A stretch of DNA of 64,000 nt from Algoriphagus locisalis (lineage in GTDB: Bacteria > Bacteroidota > Bacteroidia > Cytophagales > Cyclobacteriaceae), in assembly GCF_900116615.1 (NCBI RefSeq), contig NZ_FPBF01000001.1:477625-541624 (forward strand), written 5' to 3'. Positions within the stretch are counted from its first letter, which is position 1. Every line of letters begins with the position of its first letter. A model generated the notes under the pieces. That model had not been told where the DNA came from, did not search any database, and was given only the letters and a program-made list of their open reading frames with translations. Positions 44,622 to 53,351 of this stretch are shown here, in pieces. The translations under genes and the position numbers were made by a program.

Positions 44622-47600
44622 ATGAAAAAACTACTATTAATCTGGCTTGGGATTTTATTGGCTGGTGCAGCCATAGCCCAGCAAACCCGCACAATCAGCG
44701 GCATTGTCAAAGATGAGAAGCAGGGAATTCCCCTGCCTGGAGTAAATGTAATTTTGAAGGGAAGCTCCCTCGGTACGATAAGTAATCTGGACGGTGAATT
44801 CACTCTGGAATTGCCTGCAGAAGCTGGCATCCTGAGTTTTTCCTATATAGGTTACCTCAGTAAGGAAGTTTTGCTTGATGAGGAGTCAGATGGCACGCTG
44901 GAAGTTATCCTGGAAGAAGATATGCTCAGCCTACAGGCGTTTGAAGTCGTGTCCACAGGTTTTCAGGAGCTTTCCCCCGAGCGGACGACAGGTTCATTTT
45001 CAAAGTTGAATGAGAAATTGGTCAAACGCCGTGTCAGTACCGATATTTTGGACCGTCTGGAAGATGTGACGCCAGGACTTCTCGTGACCCGGGATATATC
45101 AGGTGCGGATGCTGAACCCAGTATTAACATCAGGGGAACCAGCACAATCAGATCTGACAGTCAGCCACTGATCGTGATTGATAACCTGGCCTATGATGGC
45201 CCTCTGTCAAGTATCAACCCAAATGATGTGGAAAGCATGACCGTGCTCAAAGATGCCGCTGCTGCCTCTATATGGGGAGCCAGAGCCGGGAACGGGGTAA
45301 TTGTCATCACCACCAAAAAGGGGAAGGAGGGATCGGCGCTTCAGGTTTCCTTGAATGTCAATGCGAACTGGGGCGAAAAACAGGATGCCTTTTATCTCCC
45401 CAAAATGTCAGTTGCCTCTTTAATTGATAAAGAACAGCGTCTGTTCGGGACTGGTTATTACGACGGGCAGATCAACTCAAGCCAGAAGCCTAGACTCAGT
45501 CCGGCAGTGGAGTCACTTAACCAATACAGGGCAGGATTGATCTCATCCGGAGAATTACAAAACCTTCTGGATGAGTATAGTATGCAGGATGTCAGATCGG
45601 ACTTGGAACAATACTTTTACCGCCCTTCACTGAATCAGCAGTATTCTTTGGGCATCAGAGGAGGCTCGGAAAACTATACCTATGCATTCTCCACAGGATG
45701 GGATTCCAACAAGGGCAGCAGGGTTACTGATTACAACTCCCGTTTTACCCTTTCTTCCAATCAAACCTGGAGTCTGCTTGACAAGAAACTAAAACTAGGT
45801 GCTGCCACATATTATACGATTAGCCAGTCTGAATCAGCACTGCCCGACATCAATAATTTCTATGCCTATGACAGGCTGGCCGATGAATCGGGAAGCCCGC
45901 TGGTAGTATCCAGAACCTACAGTGAGCGCTTTAAAGAGTCTGTCAGAAATACAGGCCTTCTGAATTGGGACTATGTGCCTTTGGATGAAATCGGCCTTAG
46001 CCCTGAGCGGGCAAAAGGCACTGACTTACGTTTAAATGCCAGATTGGACTATCAGTTGATGCCGGGTCTAAACCTGAATGGCTTCTACCAATACTGGTCT
46101 AATATAGCTGGAAACTCCTTCCTTCAGCCTGTAGAATCCTATACTACCCGCGAGTTGATAAACAATTTCTCAGCATATGATGATTCAGGAGTACTGATTC
46201 AGAACATTCCGGCAGGGGGTATTTTGGATCAGGGTCAAAGTGCTGCGCATAGTCATACATTCAGGGGACAGCTTACCTATGATGGCAGGTTTGGTGAATA
46301 CCATCAGCTGAATATGCTGGCTGGAATGGAGGTCAAAGACCAACAGGGTAAGGGCAGCACGTACAGATCATATGGGTACGATGACCTGATCGGGCTAAGT
46401 CAGCCGGTTAGCTACGGCATACGTTACAGGCAGTTTGCTACAGGCTTCCAGTCCAGCATACCCTTTAGGGAAAGTTATTCAGGTACAGTGAATCATTTCG
46501 CTTCAGGTTTTATGAATTTAGGCTACAGCTACAGGGAAAAATACCTGTTCACCGGAAGTGCCAGAGTGGACAAGTCCAACCTTTTTGGGGTGAATACAAA
46601 CCAAAAAACGGTACCGCTTTGGTCTGCCGGGATAGGATGGATTATATCAGAAGAGGATTTCATAGGGGCCTCCTGGATATCTTTTCTGAAATTCAGAGCC
46701 ACTTATGGATACAATGGGAATACCAACAGCAGAGCCACAGCATTTACCACAGGCAGGTATTTCAGTGCAGGCTCCAACAGGCTGGTGGGAGAACCTTTTC
46801 TGGGTAATTTGACTGCTCCCAATCCTGAACTCAGGTGGGAAAGGATCAAAATTGTAAATCTTGGGTTAGACTATGAATTTGTTAAGGGGAAGTGGTTTGG
46901 CACCCTGGAATATTACAGCAAGCAAGGGCTGGATTTACTCGGAGAACAGGCGCTGTTTCCTTCCACTGGCTTTTACTCAGCGACGCTGAATTATGCTTCC
47001 ACTGCTACAAAAGGGGTAGATCTTAGTTTGAATTCCCGACATACATTTGGAGACTTTGCCTGGACCGGCTCATTTTATTACAGCTATGTGGATGAGCGGG
47101 TGACAGACTTTCAGAATGAACCTACTTCATCCCAGATTATGAGTTCACAGCCTGGAGCCGAGGTACCGGTAAAGGACAGACCCCTGTATTATGTCTATTC
47201 TTACCCCTGGGCAGGATTGAATCAGGACACCGGTGCCCCCATGGGCTTTCTGGAAGGAACCCCAAGCGAAGATTACCAAAGTCTGTTGCAGATTCCGGAG
47301 GACCAATTGATTTATCATGGAAGTTCCAGACCTACCAGTTTCGGAGCTTTGAGAAACACCTTTGATTATAATGGATGGAGTCTTTCGTTCAATATATCCT
47401 ATAGGCTTGGCTATTATTTCAGAGATCTCTCGGTTAATTATAACAATGTGAATTTTGGACAGCAGGATCATGCAGATTATGAAATGCGCTGGCAGAATCC
47501 CGGGGATCAGACCCAAATCCCATCAGATCCCCAAAAGATAGATGCTCCACGTAATCTGTTTTACCTGAGAAGTTCTGCCTTGGTAGAAAAGGGTGATAAT

Positions 47601-47792
47601 ATCCGGTTGCAGGATGTGCGCCTCTCTTACACCTTTGATGGCAGCATCAAAAGGATCAGTACTATGGAGCTGTACGCCTACGCAAATAATCTGGGGATCA
47701 TCTGGAAATCCACTAAAAGGGATCTGGATCCGGATTACCGTTTTAATCAAGCACTTAAGACGCTCGCTTTAGGATTAAGAATAGCATTTTAA
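44622..47792 (+). CDS. SusC/RagA-family TonB-dependent outer-membrane receptor
   Basis: TonB-dependent transporter of 1056 residues starting at ATG 44622 (signal peptide MKKLLLIWLGILLAGAAIAQ). The open frame extends to 44238 through the MITE and the end of the tlpA-like gene, but that part is not signal-like. A carboxypeptidase-D-like domain (TISGIVKDEKQGIPLPGVNV) covers residues about 22-105, then a plug domain with NIRGTSTIRSDSQPLIVIDN and VLKDAAAASIWGARAGNGVI, which is the SusC signature. A 22-strand barrel follows. Works with the SusD-like lipoprotein. The ligand is unknown; no carbohydrate-active enzyme is next to it, so a peptide or other substrate is possible. Confidence 0.93.
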   Translation: MKKLLLIWLGILLAGAAIAQQTRTISGIVKDEKQGIPLPGVNVILKGSSLGTISNLDGEFTLELPAEAGILSFSYIGYLSKEVLLDEESDGTLEVILEEDMLSLQAFEVVSTGFQELSPERTTGSFSKLNEKLVKRRVSTDILDRLEDVTPGLLVTRDISGADAEPSINIRGTSTIRSDSQPLIVIDNLAYDGPLSSINPNDVESMTVLKDAAAASIWGARAGNGVIVITTKKGKEGSALQVSLNVNANWGEKQDAFYLPKMSVASLIDKEQRLFGTGYYDGQINSSQKPRLSPAVESLNQYRAGLISSGELQNLLDEYSMQDVRSDLEQYFYRPSLNQQYSLGIRGGSENYTYAFSTGWDSNKGSRVTDYNSRFTLSSNQTWSLLDKKLKLGAATYYTISQSESALPDINNFYAYDRLADESGSPLVVSRTYSERFKESVRNTGLLNWDYVPLDEIGLSPERAKGTDLRLNARLDYQLMPGLNLNGFYQYWSNIAGNSFLQPVESYTTRELINNFSAYDDSGVLIQNIPAGGILDQGQSAAHSHTFRGQLTYDGRFGEYHQLNMLAGMEVKDQQGKGSTYRSYGYDDLIGLSQPVSYGIRYRQFATGFQSSIPFRESYSGTVNHFASGFMNLGYSYREKYLFTGSARVDKSNLFGVNTNQKTVPLWSAGIGWIISEEDFIGASWISFLKFRATYGYNGNTNSRATAFTTGRYFSAGSNRLVGEPFLGNLTAPNPELRWERIKIVNLGLDYEFVKGKWFGTLEYYSKQGLDLLGEQALFPSTGFYSATLNYASTATKGVDLSLNSRHTFGDFAWTGSFYYSYVDERVTDFQNEPTSSQIMSSQPGAEVPVKDRPLYYVYSYPWAGLNQDTGAPMGFLEGTPSEDYQSLLQIPEDQLIYHGSSRPTSFGALRNTFDYNGWSLSFNISYRLGYYFRDLSVNYNNVNFGQQDHADYEMRWQNPGDQTQIPSDPQKIDAPRNLFYLRSSALVEKGDNIRLQDVRLSYTFDGSIKRISTMELYAYANNLGIIWKSTKRDLDPDYRFNQALKTLALGLRIAF

Positions 47793-47917
47793 CCAATCTA
47801 CAAAGGGTAAAAGGTTACTTCTCCTCCTTCATTATTCAGAAGATAGAATCCTCTCGGGTTTAGGAGACTTTTCCGGAAGATCATATCTACCACCCTTTAG
47901 TTTTAAACTCACCGAAA

Positions 47918-49279
47918 ATGAAAAAACATACGATAATTTTACTCCTGATAGGCTTGGCTTTTTTGCCCGCCTGCGATGGTTTTTTTGATGAAAAGCCAGC
48001 AAAAAGTTTGGTGGTTCCTCAATCCCTGAATGATTATCAGGCGATTTTGGATGCCTTACCCAGAAATATGAACACAGCTCCAACGGCAGGTTTGTTGGCT
48101 TCTGATGATATTGTTTTCGGCCCTTCCATACTGGGTCAACTGTATTACAGTCAGGCATCAATTTACTTATGGAGAGAGGATTTTTATCTTCCTGATGAGG
48201 ATGAATTCAATTGGTACACAGCCTACAATAAGGTGTTTCAGGCGAATGTGGTTTTGGACGGTTTAAATGATTATGATCCCGAAAGTAATGCCGAGGCAGA
48301 GAGAAAAAATTACCTTACCGCATCCGCAAGGTTTTACAGGGGCATGGGGCATTTTGAAGTTATGGCCCATTTTGCCGAAACATATGATCCTGCCAATCCA
48401 GGCAATTTGGGAATTCCTATACGGCTCACTTCTGATGTGAACCAAAAAATCAAGCGCTCCTCCCAACAAGAGGGTTACGCATCGATTCTTTCTGATTTTG
48501 AGTTTGGGTTAAGTGTTTTACCTGAAAAGGCAAACGTGCTGACCCGTCCTTCCAAATGGGCAATACATGCAATGCTGAGTAGGATATACCTCTATATCCA
48601 GGATTATGAAAAAAGCAAAATGCATGCCTTAGAAGCTTTGGCTATTGATGATTCATTGATGGATTACCAATTGCTAAATTCTACCCTGACCTATTCATTT
48701 GAGGTATTCAATGAAGAAATCATTTTTTACAACAGTATGCCTGGGGAGAGATTTTCTTATGATGCCTCTACGTTTGTGAATCCTGAATTAGTCAATCTAT
48801 ATGATAGTTCGGATTTCAGACTACACTATTTCTTTAAGCCAAGCCAGGTGGATAGTTTGGTGAACTTCAGGGGAAACTACTCAGGCGATTATTTCTTTTT
48901 TGGTGGGCTGGCTGTGGATGAGGTAGTACTAAACTACGCTGAATCAGCAGCTAGGACAGGGGATACCGAAGATGCCTTAATGGCATTAAACCGGCTGATT
49001 TTCCATCGGTTGGACTCCGCTTTTTATAAGCCAGTTGCTGGCCTTGAAGGCATTTCGCTACTTAAAAGAATTGCCGAAGAAAGGCGAAAAGAATTGGTCT
49101 TTCGGGGTCTTCGTTGGTTAGATTTAAAAAGATACAATAAGGATCCGGAAATGGCGGTTACCTTAAGACGTAATCTCAATGAGGAGAACAGTACTTTATC
49201 TCCCAACGATCCACGGTATGTTTTGCCTATACCTCCAAAGGAGATGTCCTTTAATCCTCTAACTCAAAATCCAAGATAA
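47918..49279 (+). CDS. SusD/RagB-family surface lipoprotein
   Basis: Ligand-binding lid of the SusCD transporter, 453 residues. Lipoprotein signal MKKHTIILLLIGLAFLPAC with lipobox, then the family start DGFFDEKPAKSLVVPQSLND. TPR-like helices include FYRGMGHFEVMAHFAETYDP and MLSRIYLYIQDYEKSKMHAL; the C-terminal RRKELVFRGLRWLDLKRYNK and YVLPIPPKEMSFNPLTQNPR are diagnostic of SusD. It follows susC by 125 bp. Confidence 0.93.
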   Translation: MKKHTIILLLIGLAFLPACDGFFDEKPAKSLVVPQSLNDYQAILDALPRNMNTAPTAGLLASDDIVFGPSILGQLYYSQASIYLWREDFYLPDEDEFNWYTAYNKVFQANVVLDGLNDYDPESNAEAERKNYLTASARFYRGMGHFEVMAHFAETYDPANPGNLGIPIRLTSDVNQKIKRSSQQEGYASILSDFEFGLSVLPEKANVLTRPSKWAIHAMLSRIYLYIQDYEKSKMHALEALAIDDSLMDYQLLNSTLTYSFEVFNEEIIFYNSMPGERFSYDASTFVNPELVNLYDSSDFRLHYFFKPSQVDSLVNFRGNYSGDYFFFGGLAVDEVVLNYAESAARTGDTEDALMALNRLIFHRLDSAFYKPVAGLEGISLLKRIAEERRKELVFRGLRWLDLKRYNKDPEMAVTLRRNLNEENSTLSPNDPRYVLPIPPKEMSFNPLTQNPR

Positions 49280-49300
49280 TAGGATTCTGATCATGAAATG

Positions 49301-49336
49301 GAAAAGGGAGACCCTTCAGAATCTGAAGGGTTTCCC
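49301..49336 (-). terminator. Terminator between convergent susD and DUF6520 genes
   Basis: GGGAGACCCTTCA and TGAAGGGTTTCCC pair over 13 bp with one G-T pair around a 5-nt loop (49306-49336). On the minus strand the stem is followed by TTTTCC, so it best serves the DUF6520 gene; it may act on both. Confidence 0.6.
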
Positions 49337-49345
49337 GGATTAAAA

Positions 49346-49621
49346 CTATGGAACTATTGTCAATTCACCGTTTTTAGTGAATACCCCTGAACTCACCATA
49401 TCGGCAGTCGGGGATGGAAGCTCCCTGGTACAGATAGCAGAAGTTTGGTCACAATTATAAGTGCCCGGACCTGGGTCCTCTTCTGTCAGATCATACCATA
49501 TGTCTGATTCTACCGGATCTTGGGCATATTCAGGAACATCATCTAACGGTGTAAATGCAAAAGCTGCAAAGGCAGCAAATACAAAAGCGATTAGGGGCAA
49601 ATAGCCCTTTACTTTATTCAT
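49346..49621 (-). CDS. DUF6520-like secreted small protein
   Basis: 91-residue protein with an N-terminal hydrophobic segment MNKVKGYLPLIAFVFAAFAA as signal or anchor and an acidic mature part. Two cysteines are spaced C-x6-C (CDQTSAIC) and could form a disulfide. The layout matches the DUF6520 family of Bacteroidota, similar in style to NVEALA peptides. Function unknown. The nearby MauE-like membrane protein and TlpA-like protein suggest a thiol/disulfide link. Confidence 0.7.
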   Translation of the reverse strand: MNKVKGYLPLIAFVFAAFAAFAFTPLDDVPEYAQDPVESDIWYDLTEEDPGPGTYNCDQTSAICTRELPSPTADMVSSGVFTKNGELTIVP

Positions 49622-50493
49622 AATATGTCCTGTTTTTTAACAGATCAAAAACAGGTGAAACCGTTTGTGGTTGTTTGCCTACTCTAAAAAAGGGTTTTCG
49701 GCATCTCCCTTGGGAGGCTCATTGGGTTAGCCAGTCTCTTACCCCAGGCTATCAAGAGAAATGAGTCTCTTAATTTATGGTCAATCTTCGAGCTGTCATC
49801 CCGATTTGTTATAGACAAGAGAGGGATCTCCTCGAAGGTTTATTCTTAATCTCAGCCGCCGTTCGTGTCTCACGAACGGCTACTAAGCTTATCGAAGTAT
49901 TTTTTGCAGTCCTATTGCGAACCTTGGACTGTGGGGCGGTCTCAGCAGCCGCCCTTTTTTTATTTATGCTGATCTCGCTCCGTGGTCTGTGTCCGTGGTC
50001 TGTGTCTCACAGACCACTATTACGCTGATTTCGCGCAAGTCTTCCTGACTTGTGCGGTGGATAATGCAGTCTCCTGACTGCCTTCAGACTTCGGCTGATC
50101 GGGATTTGTAATCCCGATCTCCTCTCGTAGGATTTTCAATCCGATTTTTCACTAACTCTGGTTACCTCCTCGGGAAAAACTTTCGTTTTTTCATGGCACC
50201 TCGTGTCCGAGGGAAATGGCCTTTGATTTTTTTTTACACCGGGTTGAAACCCGGTGCTACAACATCTGCCATGCCTACGGCATTGCTTCATTTTTGCAGG
50301 ATTTTGGCGATTGTTTAATCTAAATTCTTACCTCAATGTCCAGCTTAACCTTGAACTTTTAACATTTAACCAATCCCATACACCGGACACCCGACACCCG
50401 TCATCAATCATCGGACACCAGACTTTTCTTCCGTCTTCCGTCTCCCGTCTTCTGTCACCCCACATCCAACAACTCCACTAATCTTCCAATTTT
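49622..50493. repeat. Intergenic region rich in covarying hairpins
   Basis: About 870 bp, no gene. It has hairpins with the fixed core GTGTCTCAC at 49858-49880 (arms GCCGTTC/GAACGGC) and 49996-50016 (arms TGGTCT/AGACCA); CAAGTC-TTCCT-GACTTG near 50037; GCAGTCTCCTGACTGC at 50066-50081; GATCGGG-ATTTGTAAT-CCCGATC type at 50097-50119; GGATTTTCAATCC near 50131; a GTTGAAAC-centred hairpin at 50237-50256; ATGCCTACGGCAT near 50269. A GGGCGG/CCGCCC stem plus T7 at 49934-49961 looks terminator-like with no gene before it. A TTTTAAC-type tract lies at about 50345 and a CTTCCGTC run at about 50425. Confidence 0.65.
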
Positions 50494-50922
50494 TCAATCC
50501 GCCACGGCGGACAAGTCCTTCAAATCTTTCAATCGAAGTCCCACCACCGCTATCCCAATACAAATCATATTCAACACGAAATGCTCCGCCCAACCCAAAT
50601 TCTCCAATATCCCCGCACAGTTACACGGCACCCTTGGAAAGGCTCCTACCCAGATCAATCCCACATAAGTGGCAAATACTGTGAGAAGTAGAATACTTCC
50701 TAAGTATCCCCACCATCGTGTTACCGAAAAGAGCAGGAGCAGGGCGATCAGCAACTCAACTATAGGCACTGCATAGGCCAGCACCTCCGCCAGCTCCGCT
50801 GGAAATGTTTGGTTGAGAAATGCCTTTCTGCTTGCATCCCATCGGAGCAGTTTATCCAGACCCGTATAGGTCCAAATCATTATGAGCACCAATCGTGGAG
50901 CATAGATCACAGGTTTTTTCAT
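50494..50922 (-). CDS. MauE/DoxX-like redox-associated membrane protein
   Basis: 142-residue protein with four predicted helices (LVLIMIWTYTGLDKLLRW, VLAYAVPIVELLIALLLLFS, ILLLTVFATYVGLIWVGAF, FVLNMICIGIAVVGL). Between helices 3 and 4 it has RVPCNCAGIL, the short Cys motif (CxC) of MauE-type proteins, which are linked to disulfide formation in the periplasm. Transcribed toward the DUF6520 gene, 870 bp away. The 3' end runs into a CTTTCAA/TTTTTCAA repeat. A role in oxidising DUF6520 or other secreted cysteines is an inference. Confidence 0.8.
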   Translation of the reverse strand: MKKPVIYAPRLVLIMIWTYTGLDKLLRWDASRKAFLNQTFPAELAEVLAYAVPIVELLIALLLLFSVTRWWGYLGSILLLTVFATYVGLIWVGAFPRVPCNCAGILENLGWAEHFVLNMICIGIAVVGLRLKDLKDLSAVAD

Positions 50923-51614
50923 GGCCGATAATTTGTTCCCATATTCTCATCCTTTTTCGGATTTTTCGGGATTCTGTGACGAAAAGCTAAAATTGGTAGG
51001 AGTAGTGACGAAAAATGGCACTTTTAATAGGTGGGAAATGATCATTATCATGGATTTAACCCGCGTCTACCTTTTATGGGTCTTGTAGAAATGAGAACTT
51101 GTATCCATTTACTAACCGTATGAGATAAGTCTGATTATCCGCAATCTTGCTGATCGATCAAAATGGCCTCGACTTCGCTCTGCCGCCGGATTTGGGGTTA
51201 TTAATTGGAGGAGGGGGAAATCCGGCGCATGACTCCTCCTCCCTAAAAAAAACAAAATTAACGTGCGCCGAGCGAAGTCTAGGTGAAACTCAATAAAATG
51301 GGCTACTGGCAGAATTGAGTAAATCCAAAAAAATAAACTTGGTTTCGTTAAATCCCAATTAGAGATAAATCTGGCTGGCTTATTTCTCTATTACAAAATA
51401 CCCAAAGTAAGTTTTGATTATTAAGCTTTTTTAGGGGTTATGAGCTGTTTATTTCATTAAATAGAAATAAAAATCTGACTAAAATTTGTTTTTTAAAAAG
51501 TTATTTCTAATTTAGTTTCAACAAGGCCTTTTTTAGTTGTCCCGGGAGCGCACAGGTGGGCGATGGCATGAATATTTTTGCCTTGCCAATAGAGTTAATT
51601 TTCTGAACATTTTA
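50923..51614. other. Intergenic region with a degenerate MITE-family copy
   Basis: No gene seen. At about 51130-51147 the sequence TCTGATTATCCGCAAT equals the reverse complement of the right end of MITE copy 3. At 51299-51325 GGCTACTGGCAGAATTGAG resembles right ends of the family. Together these suggest an old element of about 195 bp. It contains a GGAGGAG/CTCCTCC stem near 51211-51242. DNA from 51253 to 51325 is the unoccupied counterpart of the copy-1 insertion site. The rest (50930-51120, 51330-51610) is AT-rich and featureless to my eye. Confidence 0.45.
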
Positions 51615-51830
51615 ATGATACTTACTGAAAGAAGAATCATCTATGCTCAGGATATCATGATTTTGACCGGAAGGAGTAGGTCGTACGCTTATTATTGTAT
51701 GAAGCGAGTGAGGGAGCATTACGGAAAATCAAAGCATCAACTGATAACTTTTCAGGAATTTGCAGGCTTTCATGATATCCCCGTCGACGATCTGGGATTT
51801 TCTCGGATCCATAAAACCAAGACAAATTAA
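51615..51830 (+). CDS. Small HTH-like DNA-binding protein 1
   Basis: 71-residue protein from ATG 51615. It aligns with the protein at 56969 along most of its length: IIYAQDIMILTGRSRSYAYY here against IVYSKDVQIITGRSERYAQL there, then HQLITFQEFAGFHDIPVDDL against HQYVTVQEFSDFSGIPPENV. The TGRS-x2-YA helix pair followed by QEF-x2-F-x2-IP looks like an excisionase/MerR-like winged HTH. Known relatives, as recalled, are unassigned small Bacteroidota proteins. The upstream in-frame codons back to 51537 look non-coding. Confidence 0.6.
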   Translation: MILTERRIIYAQDIMILTGRSRSYAYYCMKRVREHYGKSKHQLITFQEFAGFHDIPVDDLGFSRIHKTKTN

Positions 51831-52238
51831 AAACGGATTCCATCTTTGATGAAATCCGCTTGATTTGGGGTTTTCCCGCCGGAATGACGATCCGGTAAAT
51901 GCATAGAATGCGAAGGTAAAATAGACATGTTTTTAAACCAGGCTACTCGCAATAAGCCTGTACCGATTGCTGTTACAATTTCAAATTGATAATTAAGGCC
52001 TCGTCAGGGTGGTCAGACATTCACGGAAAATACTTCCCGTGATACGAATTTTCTGTTTCCCCATGGATGAAGGTCGGTTGACCTGAGTGTGGCCTGCCCG
52101 CAAGTCAAGCTTACTCATTTCTTTTTCTTTGATCATAAGTTGGATTTTTATGAAACTGGCAAGACTAATAATTTTAGACTGTGAGATAGTTATCAATCAT
52201 GCTGGATTTCATAGGTGTCAATGAAATATTAAATACAC
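51831..52238. other. Intergenic region upstream of the LytS-like kinase gene
   Basis: 408 bp. The plus strand holds the promoter for the kinase operon, which I cannot pinpoint. The minus strand has a possible 47-codon ORF (51993-52136) described separately. A hairpin CACGG-AAAATACTTC-CCGTG type lies at about 52021-52040. Nothing else recognised. Confidence 0.4.
51993..52136 (-). CDS. Possible 47-aa peptide ORF, divergent from the kinase gene
   Basis: ATG 52136 opens MIKEKEMSKLDLRAGHTQVN and closes with SIFRECLTTLTRP. A second ATG at 52118 gives MSKLDLRAG.... The SKLDLR segment followed by a Ser/Thr-rich tail with one Cys is loosely like a class I lanthipeptide leader and core, and an orphan LanB dehydratase gene lies 2 kb away. 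No relative is known to me, and the 3' part overlaps a hairpin. Treat as speculative. Confidence 0.2.
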   Translation of the reverse strand: MIKEKEMSKLDLRAGHTQVNRPSSMGKQKIRITGSIFRECLTTLTRP

Positions 52239-53351
52239 ATGAAAAGTATACTAACACCACCTGAGATTCAGTTTTCTGGGACTAACACTAGGATAAAGTG
52301 GATCAATGATAAAATGAGGCCTTTTTTAAGGCATCCGATATTAATTTTAGTATGCTTATGGGGCATTTATGTATTAATTGACGGCAGTACGACCTATTAT
52401 TTTAAACTACCCACACCTGGGCTTGCCTTTGCAATCATCACTACAATAATTGGCTTTTTCAGTTCCTGTCTTTATTTCTTTTGGCTCTTTCCCTCCATAT
52501 TCTATTCAAAAAAACCGCTGATTGGTATACTCTTTTCATTGACAGGAATTATCCTCTTGTCTTTGCTACGATATTTTATGCTATTAATCGCTGAAGTGGA
52601 AACCCAGTCACCATGGAGTTACATGGTGTATGAACTAATGAGACAATGGGTGTTTTTAATAATAACATTTACTGTATGGGGTTTCTATGCACTGATCAAA
52701 GCCCTACAGGCAAAGCAGAGAACAGAAGCCAGTTTTGACAGACTTAGAATAGTCCATAATAAAGGACAGTTAAGCCCACATTTCACACTCAACCTGATTG
52801 GGGATATCTCTGCCAAATCACTTCATTATTCACCCGAACTTTTTGAAGACATAAATCACTTCATCACCATCTTACGCTACGCATACATCGATACTGAAAA
52901 ATTCAATTCCCTCTCTGCGGAGGTCCAGGCAATACTTGCCTATTTACATGGTCAGAAATTAAGGTTTGAGAATGCTATCTATATCCAGGATGAAATTGAT
53001 AGACAACTGCTACATTTTGAAGAGTTGTACATGCCCAAACTACTTTTGATTACCCTGATCGAAAATGTATTTAAACATGGCATTTTTCAGGATCCTTCAT
53101 ACCCGGTACTAATCGAGGCAAAGATAATCTATGGGAAAAGTGGTATTCCAATTCTTCATTTCTCAACCCAAAACAAAATCAACAAGAATCTAAGGCTTGC
53201 TAAAGGTAAATTCGGGTTGGAAACGGTCAGAAACCTGCTGGATTATTTTTTTGAATATGCTACGCTCACCCCCACCGTATCCGAAGACACCTATTCTCTT
53301 ACATTAACCATACCCTATGAAGAATCCTATCAAACTTGGCCTGATCGATGA
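52239..53351 (+). CDS. LytS-type sensor histidine kinase
   Basis: 370-residue membrane sensor with four N-terminal helices (about residues 30-160) and no extra sensory domain. The His_kinase domain has the phospho-acceptor H181 in GQLSPHFTLNLIGDI (LytS/YehU type), and the HATPase has LLITLIENVFKHG (N box) and GKFGLETVRNLL (G box). Members sense envelope or small-molecule signals and phosphorylate LytTR regulators. It overlaps the response regulator gene by 35 bp, so the two are coupled. Confidence 0.9.
   Translation: MKSILTPPEIQFSGTNTRIKWINDKMRPFLRHPILILVCLWGIYVLIDGSTTYYFKLPTPGLAFAIITTIIGFFSSCLYFFWLFPSIFYSKKPLIGILFSLTGIILLSLLRYFMLLIAEVETQSPWSYMVYELMRQWVFLIITFTVWGFYALIKALQAKQRTEASFDRLRIVHNKGQLSPHFTLNLIGDISAKSLHYSPELFEDINHFITILRYAYIDTEKFNSLSAEVQAILAYLHGQKLRFENAIYIQDEIDRQLLHFEELYMPKLLLITLIENVFKHGIFQDPSYPVLIEAKIIYGKSGIPILHFSTQNKINKNLRLAKGKFGLETVRNLLDYFFEYATLTPTVSEDTYSLTLTIPYEESYQTWPDR

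Noticed and set aside
49777..50028. 83-codon ORF
   Set aside because: It lies entirely in hairpin-rich repeat DNA with no recognisable motif.
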